The notes beneath the pieces are model-generated. The model was not told the DNA's origin. It searched no databases and worked only from the letters and a program-made list of their open reading frames with translations. A stretch of 64,000 bases of DNA. Origin: Pseudoramibacter porci (GTDB lineage Bacteria > Bacillota > Clostridia > Eubacteriales > Eubacteriaceae). Positions within the stretch are counted from its first letter, which is position 1, and every line of letters begins with the position of its first letter. The position numbers were made by a program, and so were the translations under genes. Where the stretch lies: NCBI RefSeq assembly GCF_009696145.1, contig NZ_VUMO01000001.1:248001-312000 (forward strand), written 5' to 3'. Positions 59,661-64,000 of the stretch are shown here, one piece after another.

Positions 59661-61448
59661 TCAATCGTTGTCAGAGAGCCGTTCAATTTGATCGATAATT
59701 TCGCGCTTTGGCGTGACGTACATGGTATTTTGATTGGTAAAAATAACCATGCCGGGCTTAGCCTTGTTGGGCTTGTGCACGTATTTGTAATCGACGTAGT
59801 CGACAGGAACGTTGGATGAGGTTTTTGCCTTAGAATAATAGGCCGCAAGTTGACCGGCTTCGAGCAATGTTTTCTCAGTGATAAAGCGGCCATTTGCAAC
59901 AACTAAAACGTGGGATCCTGGAGAATCTTTAACGTGAAGCCAGCAATCCTCCGGATCTCCAAGTTTTGTTGCGATTTCGTCATTTTGAAAATTATTTTTT
60001 CCGACTAGGATTTCAAAGCCCTCCGAAGAGCGGAAGCGCATTGGATGAGAGGGCTTGGGCTTTTTGTCCTTGGCATTTTTTTTCGGGTGTTTGACGAGAT
60101 CTGAGTGATTGACTTCATAGCGGATTTCGTCCAGCTCCTCGACTTCAGTGCACTGGTCGAGGGCATTTAAAAGCGAGCCGAGGTAATAGACCGTATCTTT
60201 TGTTTTTTCAATCTGCTCGGCGACCTGAACTTGAGCTCTTTTTGCCTTGTTGTAGCGCTTGTAGTATCGCTGGGCATTTTGAGCCGGCTCCTGATTGATT
60301 TTCAGCGGTATGTGGACTGTCGGCAGATTTGGATCGTAGAAATTTTCCACATCAACACTTTCCATGCCTTTTTGAATGCGATAAATATTGGCAGTGATCA
60401 AATCACCGTATAATTTATCCTTTTCTGCCTTTTTCGATTTTTTTAAATCTCGGTGAAGGTTATCCAATTTTTTCGTATCTTTTTTGTATAAAGTTGCGAG
60501 CTGATGCTTCAAATTAGCGGATTTTGCGTTGAATCTCAACTTTTTATCCCGAAGGTAGTAAAAAGCTTCCAACATCTGAGAGACAGAGTCACAGGGTTGA
60601 AGGTCGAGGTCTTTTAAAAAATGCAAGTCGATGGTCGAAAAATTTTGAATATGCCGGTGGAAATAATAAAGCGTTGGCTGACAGCTGTTTTCGACTTCGT
60701 GCTGTATTTCAAAAAAACTGCCTGAAAGATAGCCCACTTCTTTAGTGGAGAGATCAGAGAGCGAAGTTTCGCCGCTGATGCCTGCACGGAAACAGATTTC
60801 CTGAGCCAAGTCAGGAGAAATGCCGAGAAAGCCGCCGATCAAAACAGCAGTGAGCTTTTGATTCGCCTGTTTCGAAAGCCAGTGCTTGAAATCGTCAGGG
60901 GTGCGGCAGTCAAAAAAGCTGATGCGATCGAATACTGGCGGCAGCTTGTAGTGCAGTCCCGGTAGAATGTGACGGTAACGGCTGGATGAAGGGCCCACGC
61001 GTTTAATGGCGTCAATGATAATTGGAGCGCTTTTAGGTTCATTTTCATCAGCAGTGGTCAAGATCAAATTAGCGTTTCTTCCTGTAATTTCTGCGAAGAT
61101 AGTCTTGGTGATGGGATCGCCAAAATCGTTTTTGCCGTTGACATCGATGGCCAAAATGCGGTCAGAAGTGACTTGATATATATCAGAAATGGTGGTGTTG
61201 ACGAGGTGTTTGCGCAGCACCATACAAAAGGTCGAAGGCTGAGGTGGATTTTTCTTTTTCTTTTCAGTAATGTGAACCCGTGGCTGGTTGGCATTGGCGG
61301 ACAAAAGCAGTGTTGCGTTGACCGGCCCGGCAATCAGCAGGTGCACTTCGTCGTTTTCTGGCTGATAAACTTTTCTGATTTTTCCTCCGACCAATTGGGC
61401 CTTTAGTTCTTTTACGAGATGATAAGTTGTGATACCGTCAAATGCCAC
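59661..61448 (-). CDS. rqcH: RqcH/NFACT family protein (ribosome quality control, fibronectin-binding type)
   Basis: A 595-residue protein with N-terminal NFACT-N fold (about 1-180), helix-hairpin-helix and coiled coil (about 265-430), and a C-terminal NFACT-R domain (about 455-570; HPMRFRSSEGFEILVGKNNFQNDE). The NFACT-N pair residues DRILAIDVNGKND and the RFRSSEGF pattern fit RqcH, which adds alanine tails to stalled nascent chains on 50S subunits. Its homologues also bind fibronectin in pathogens. The start is GTG at 61448, with GGAGG seven bases upstream. It is convergent with the RluD family gene. Confidence 0.9.
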   Translation of the reverse strand: MAFDGITTYHLVKELKAQLVGGKIRKVYQPENDEVHLLIAGPVNATLLLSANANQPRVHITEKKKKNPPQPSTFCMVLRKHLVNTTISDIYQVTSDRILAIDVNGKNDFGDPITKTIFAEITGRNANLILTTADENEPKSAPIIIDAIKRVGPSSSRYRHILPGLHYKLPPVFDRISFFDCRTPDDFKHWLSKQANQKLTAVLIGGFLGISPDLAQEICFRAGISGETSLSDLSTKEVGYLSGSFFEIQHEVENSCQPTLYYFHRHIQNFSTIDLHFLKDLDLQPCDSVSQMLEAFYYLRDKKLRFNAKSANLKHQLATLYKKDTKKLDNLHRDLKKSKKAEKDKLYGDLITANIYRIQKGMESVDVENFYDPNLPTVHIPLKINQEPAQNAQRYYKRYNKAKRAQVQVAEQIEKTKDTVYYLGSLLNALDQCTEVEELDEIRYEVNHSDLVKHPKKNAKDKKPKPSHPMRFRSSEGFEILVGKNNFQNDEIATKLGDPEDCWLHVKDSPGSHVLVVANGRFITEKTLLEAGQLAAYYSKAKTSSNVPVDYVDYKYVHKPNKAKPGMVIFTNQNTMYVTPKREIIDQIERLSDND

Positions 61449-61600
61449 TGGAAATCCTCCTTAAGATTTTTTGTATTTAAATTAAATGATTTCTGTTTAA
61501 TATAATCGAAACGGAAAATAAAATCAATGATGTCGCGCTGTCTTGTTTTTTTTGTGTGAAATAGGTATGATAAAAGAAATATAGGGTGGAGGAAATCAGA

Positions 61601-62479
61601 ATGAAAAGCATGACGGGATTCGGACGGGCGGATTATCGGGATGAGAATTGGAACATTTCAGTTGAAATCAAGACGGTGAATCACCGCTATCGCGATTATG
61701 CAATTCGTATGCCATCGATTTTAAATGCTGTTGAATCGAAAATCAGAAAGGAAATTGGAAGGACAGTTGCACGAGGTCGGATCGATGTTTTCATTCAGTT
61801 TGAAAAGTTGTCGGAAAGTCAGCGGCAGATTGTTTTGGATGAAAAGCTGGCGAAGGCCTATATCGATACGCTTAACGCGATCAAAGCACTTGATCCAATG
61901 ATGCGCGATGAAATCGGTGTGGATTTAGTTGCTAAATTTCCAGATGTTATTAAAACCACTGAAAAGGTGCAAGATGACGAAGAAAACTGGCGTATGCTTC
62001 AGCCTGTTCTTGATCAGGCCCTTTTTCAAATCGCAAATAGCAGAGAGCAGGATGCTATGGCGACGGCAGACGACATAGCCCTGCGCGCTGAAAATATTGA
62101 AAAAATCATGGGGCGAATTGCCGCGCGCGCTCCGGAAGTGCTCAATCAATACCGGGATAATATTCATCAGAAAGTGGCTGATTTTCTAGACGGCGCAGAA
62201 ATAGAGGAAAGCCGGATTTTGACGGAAGTTGCAGTTATGGCAGACCGCTTGGACATTACAGAAGAAATCAACCGGATGAGCGGCCATTTGAAACGCATGA
62301 AGGCTCTTCTTCAGGAAGGAGAGCCAGTGGGGCGCAAATGTGATTTCCTCGTGCAGGAGATGAATCGGGAGATCAATACGATTGGGTCAAAGGCGTCCGA
62401 TCTTGAAATCCAAGACAGTGTCGTGGACGTCAAGGCGGAAATTGAAAAAATTAGAGAACAGATTCAAAATATAGAGTAA
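61601..62479 (+). CDS. YicC family endoribonuclease
   Basis: A 292-residue protein of the YicC family, starting MKSMTGFGRADYRDENWNIS and ending with EMNREINTIGSKASDLEIQD, both hallmark sequences. YicC proteins are reported to be endoribonucleases in enterobacteria and Bacillus. The middle has long helical segments. ATG 61601 follows GGAGG. In Firmicutes the usual order is yicC-remA-gmk-rpoZ-coaBC-priA; here remA and coaBC are missing from the run. Confidence 0.9.
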   Translation: MKSMTGFGRADYRDENWNISVEIKTVNHRYRDYAIRMPSILNAVESKIRKEIGRTVARGRIDVFIQFEKLSESQRQIVLDEKLAKAYIDTLNAIKALDPMMRDEIGVDLVAKFPDVIKTTEKVQDDEENWRMLQPVLDQALFQIANSREQDAMATADDIALRAENIEKIMGRIAARAPEVLNQYRDNIHQKVADFLDGAEIEESRILTEVAVMADRLDITEEINRMSGHLKRMKALLQEGEPVGRKCDFLVQEMNREINTIGSKASDLEIQDSVVDVKAEIEKIREQIQNIE

Positions 62480-62491
62480 AGGAACATTCAA

Positions 62492-63100
62492 TTGAAACAA
62501 CAACGTGGACAACTTATTATTTTATCAGGACCATCGGGAGCGGGAAAGGGTACCGTTTGTCAAGCGGCGATGGCGCACAGCTCAAGTCTAAAAATATCGA
62601 TTTCTGCGACTACCCGTGCGCCGCGTGGAGAAGAAAAAGACGGCGTCGAATACTTCTTCCTCGACGAAGCTGAATTTGAGAAAAAAATTGAAGAGGGTGC
62701 TTTTTTAGAATACGCAAAGGTGCACGATCATTATTACGGTACGCCAAAGGCGCACGTGCTTCAGATGCTGGATGAAGGCATGAATGTTATTTTGGAAATC
62801 GATGTGCAGGGTGCCGCACAAATTAAAGAAAAGTTGGGCTTTGGCATTTTAATCTTTATCGCACCGCCTTCGATTGAAGTGCTCAAGGAAAGACTGGTCA
62901 ATCGGCAGACAGACAGCGACGCGCAGATTCAGCTTCGCATGAAAAACGCAATGAGCGAGCTGAAACAGGCGACGCAATACGATTACGTGATTGTCAATAA
63001 TACGGTGGATCAGGCTGTGGCGGATTTAGAGGCAATCATCCGCGCAGAGCAGTGCCGAAGCCAAAATAATTTAGAAATCATTGAAGAAATGTTGATGTAA
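62492..63100 (+). CDS. gmk: Guanylate kinase
   Basis: A 202-residue P-loop kinase converting GMP to GDP. Walker A is GPSGAGKG (residues 10-17), the GMP-binding region reads SISATTRAPRGEEKDGVEYFF, and LEIDVQGAAQIKE is the Walker B-like strand. The start is TTG at 62492 with TAAAGGA upstream. It lies 12 nt after yicC and ends before rpoZ, which has its own ribosome site. Confidence 0.96.
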   Translation: MKQQRGQLIILSGPSGAGKGTVCQAAMAHSSSLKISISATTRAPRGEEKDGVEYFFLDEAEFEKKIEEGAFLEYAKVHDHYYGTPKAHVLQMLDEGMNVILEIDVQGAAQIKEKLGFGILIFIAPPSIEVLKERLVNRQTDSDAQIQLRMKNAMSELKQATQYDYVIVNNTVDQAVADLEAIIRAEQCRSQNNLEIIEEMLM

Positions 63101-63165
63101 AACTTCAATAAGGGTTATAATATTAAGTATTCATTTTGTATTAACAGATAAAGGAGTTAACAGAC

Positions 63166-63516
63166 ATGAGCTGGAAAACATATTATGGAGATAATGGCAG
63201 CGGTCTTCGCTACCCGCCGATTAATTTAATGATTTCCAAGGCAGATAATAAATACGAATTGTGTGTGGCGACGTCGAGACGCGCTCGTCAGTTGATCGAC
63301 GGTGCAGAGCCTCTGGTCCGCGTGAATATCGATAATCCAATTTCTACGGCAACCGAAGAAATTGCTGAAGAAGAAGTGAAAATCGTTGGTTTGACTGCGA
63401 AACAGCAACAAGAGGAAAGTGCGCAGACTGCTGACGATGAATTTGCGGCGGCCCAGGAAAACGAAGGCGTTTCCCTTGAAGATTTGGCTAATGGAGACGA
63501 CATCATTCTCGAATAG
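63166..63516 (+). CDS. rpoZ: RNA polymerase omega subunit
   Basis: A 116-residue protein, the first 65 of which are the omega core (YPPINLMISKADNKYELCVATSRRARQ), followed by an acidic Gln/Glu/Asp-rich tail. Omega helps assemble and stabilise RNA polymerase. The tail is longer than in most Firmicutes. AAAGGAG precedes the ATG. Its stop overlaps the GTG of priA by one base. Confidence 0.93.
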   Translation: MSWKTYYGDNGSGLRYPPINLMISKADNKYELCVATSRRARQLIDGAEPLVRVNIDNPISTATEEIAEEEVKIVGLTAKQQQEESAQTADDEFAAAQENEGVSLEDLANGDDIILE

Positions 63517-64000
63517 TGAAGATCGCGAGGGTTTTTTTAAAACAAACCAATAAACGCATTGACCGGGCCTATGATTATCGTGTACCTGATACATTGGCCG
63601 ATCAGGTTGTGCCCGGTGTTCGCGTTGCAGTTCCTTTCGCTCAGGGGCATCGCGTAGTCGAAGGCTTCGTGATTTCTGTAGGTGGCGACTCAAAATACAC
63701 GAATAAGCTTCGCGACGTGCTGCAGGTGATTGATGCACAGCCGGTTGTCGACGAGGTACATCGTAAGTTATGTCTTTGGCTTGTGAAAATATACGATTGC
63801 CTTTTTTACGATGCTTTAGCATTATTTACGCAGCCGGTTCGTGTCAGCCGCGAAACAAACGAGAAAGGCGAGATCTCTTTTCGGCCGTATCACAAAACGG
63901 AAAAAATATTTCGCATCACACAGGCAGGGAAAACCGCGAAGACAAAAGGCAAGAAGATGGCACGGATTTTGGAACTGCTCAAGAGCGGACCGATGAGTGC
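63516..64000 (+). CDS. priA: Primosomal protein N' (PriA), 3' part outside window
   Basis: The frame opens with GTG at 63516 (sharing its first base with the rpoZ TAG) and stays open to the window end, about 161 residues. The start MKIARVFLKQTNKRIDRAYD and the stretch VPGVRVAVPFAQGHRVVEGF are the PriA 3'BD domain; SGPMSA begins the winged-helix region. Full PriA (about 730-830 residues) reloads the replicative helicase at stalled forks. The helicase part lies downstream, so only the N-terminal portion is visible. Confidence 0.9.
   Translation, partial: MKIARVFLKQTNKRIDRAYDYRVPDTLADQVVPGVRVAVPFAQGHRVVEGFVISVGGDSKYTNKLRDVLQVIDAQPVVDEVHRKLCLWLVKIYDCLFYDALALFTQPVRVSRETNEKGEISFRPYHKTEKIFRITQAGKTAKTKGKKMARILELLKSGPMS

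Noticed and set aside
1-64000. CRISPR arrays, insertion sequences, prophage or rRNA operon
   Set aside because: No regularly spaced repeats, transposase or integrase genes, phage structural genes or rRNA sequence were seen.

Overview
The window reads as a chromosomal segment of a low-to-mid GC Gram-positive anaerobe (Bacillota, class Clostridia; I would look first near Eubacteriaceae, but the species is not decidable from sequence alone). Supporting signs are strong GGAGG ribosome-binding sites with some TTG/GTG starts, sigma-A type promoters (several with extended -10 TGNTATAAT), a TPP riboswitch, a leucine-type T-box, the cdaA-cdaR pair, the sepF/ylmH division cluster, NFACT/RqcH, and the yicC-gmk-rpoZ-priA order. 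A choloylglycine (bile salt) hydrolase family gene hints at an intestinal host. Most of the window is core chromosome; no insertion sequence, prophage or CRISPR array is visible.

Layout. 1-2.6 kb: 3' part of a sugar acetyltransferase, then a leftward MATE exporter plus DUF2798 membrane gene with an attenuator-like leader. 2.7-5.3 kb: a membrane protein, then a TPP-riboswitch-controlled thiS-thiG-tenI operon. 5.4-13.7 kb: DUF1275 protein, MgtE, an alpha/beta hydrolase with an apparently incomplete catalytic triad and two small unknown genes, a glutaredoxin-like protein, NhaC antiporter, C39-like protein and bile salt hydrolase family protein. 13.7-15.0 kb: a small AT-rich accessory scar beside the 3' end of tRNA-Ala, holding a tiny membrane peptide gene, an orphan small gene and a frameshifted RelE-type toxin remnant. 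15.2-19.1 kb: aroB-aroA-aroC-chorismate mutase. 19.1-22.6 kb: pyruvate carboxylase. 22.6-23.0 kb: an unexplained leftward transcription unit of about 300 nt with its own promoter and terminator. 23.1-26.5 kb: cdaA-cdaR and an AI-2E family transporter. 26.5-28.6 kb: leuA behind a T-box. 28.7-34.6 kb: SbcD/YhaN-like nuclease pair, AEC transporter, and a DAACS symporter with a hairpin leader. 34.8-37.7 kb: DAHP synthase, tandem-ACT protein, DUF1638 protein, rlmH. 37.7-40.4 kb: a small alarmone synthetase followed by a two-component system. 40.5-51.0 kb: a compact leftward glycogen locus (glgB-glgP-glgC-glgD-glgA-GH13). 51.2-54.5 kb: aconitase and two small membrane proteins. 54.6-64 kb: cytidylate-kinase-like protein, tRNA-Pro, HlyD-like protein, yggS, sepF, ylmH, rluD family, rqcH (leftward), yicC, gmk, rpoZ and the start of priA.

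How it fits together: the metabolic genes describe an organism that makes its own thiazole moiety, aromatic precursors and leucine, replenishes oxaloacetate by pyruvate carboxylase, forms citrate-branch intermediates with aconitase, and stores glycogen. The regulatory layer is RNA-heavy: two recognisable riboregulators (TPP, T-box), two terminator-containing leaders of unknown class (MATE and DAACS genes), a short terminated transcript ahead of the 54 kb membrane gene, and two apparently free-standing small transcripts (about 22.64-22.95 kb and 40.50-40.58 kb). The RNA elements and the alarmone-synthetase/two-component operon are the best places to look for something new.
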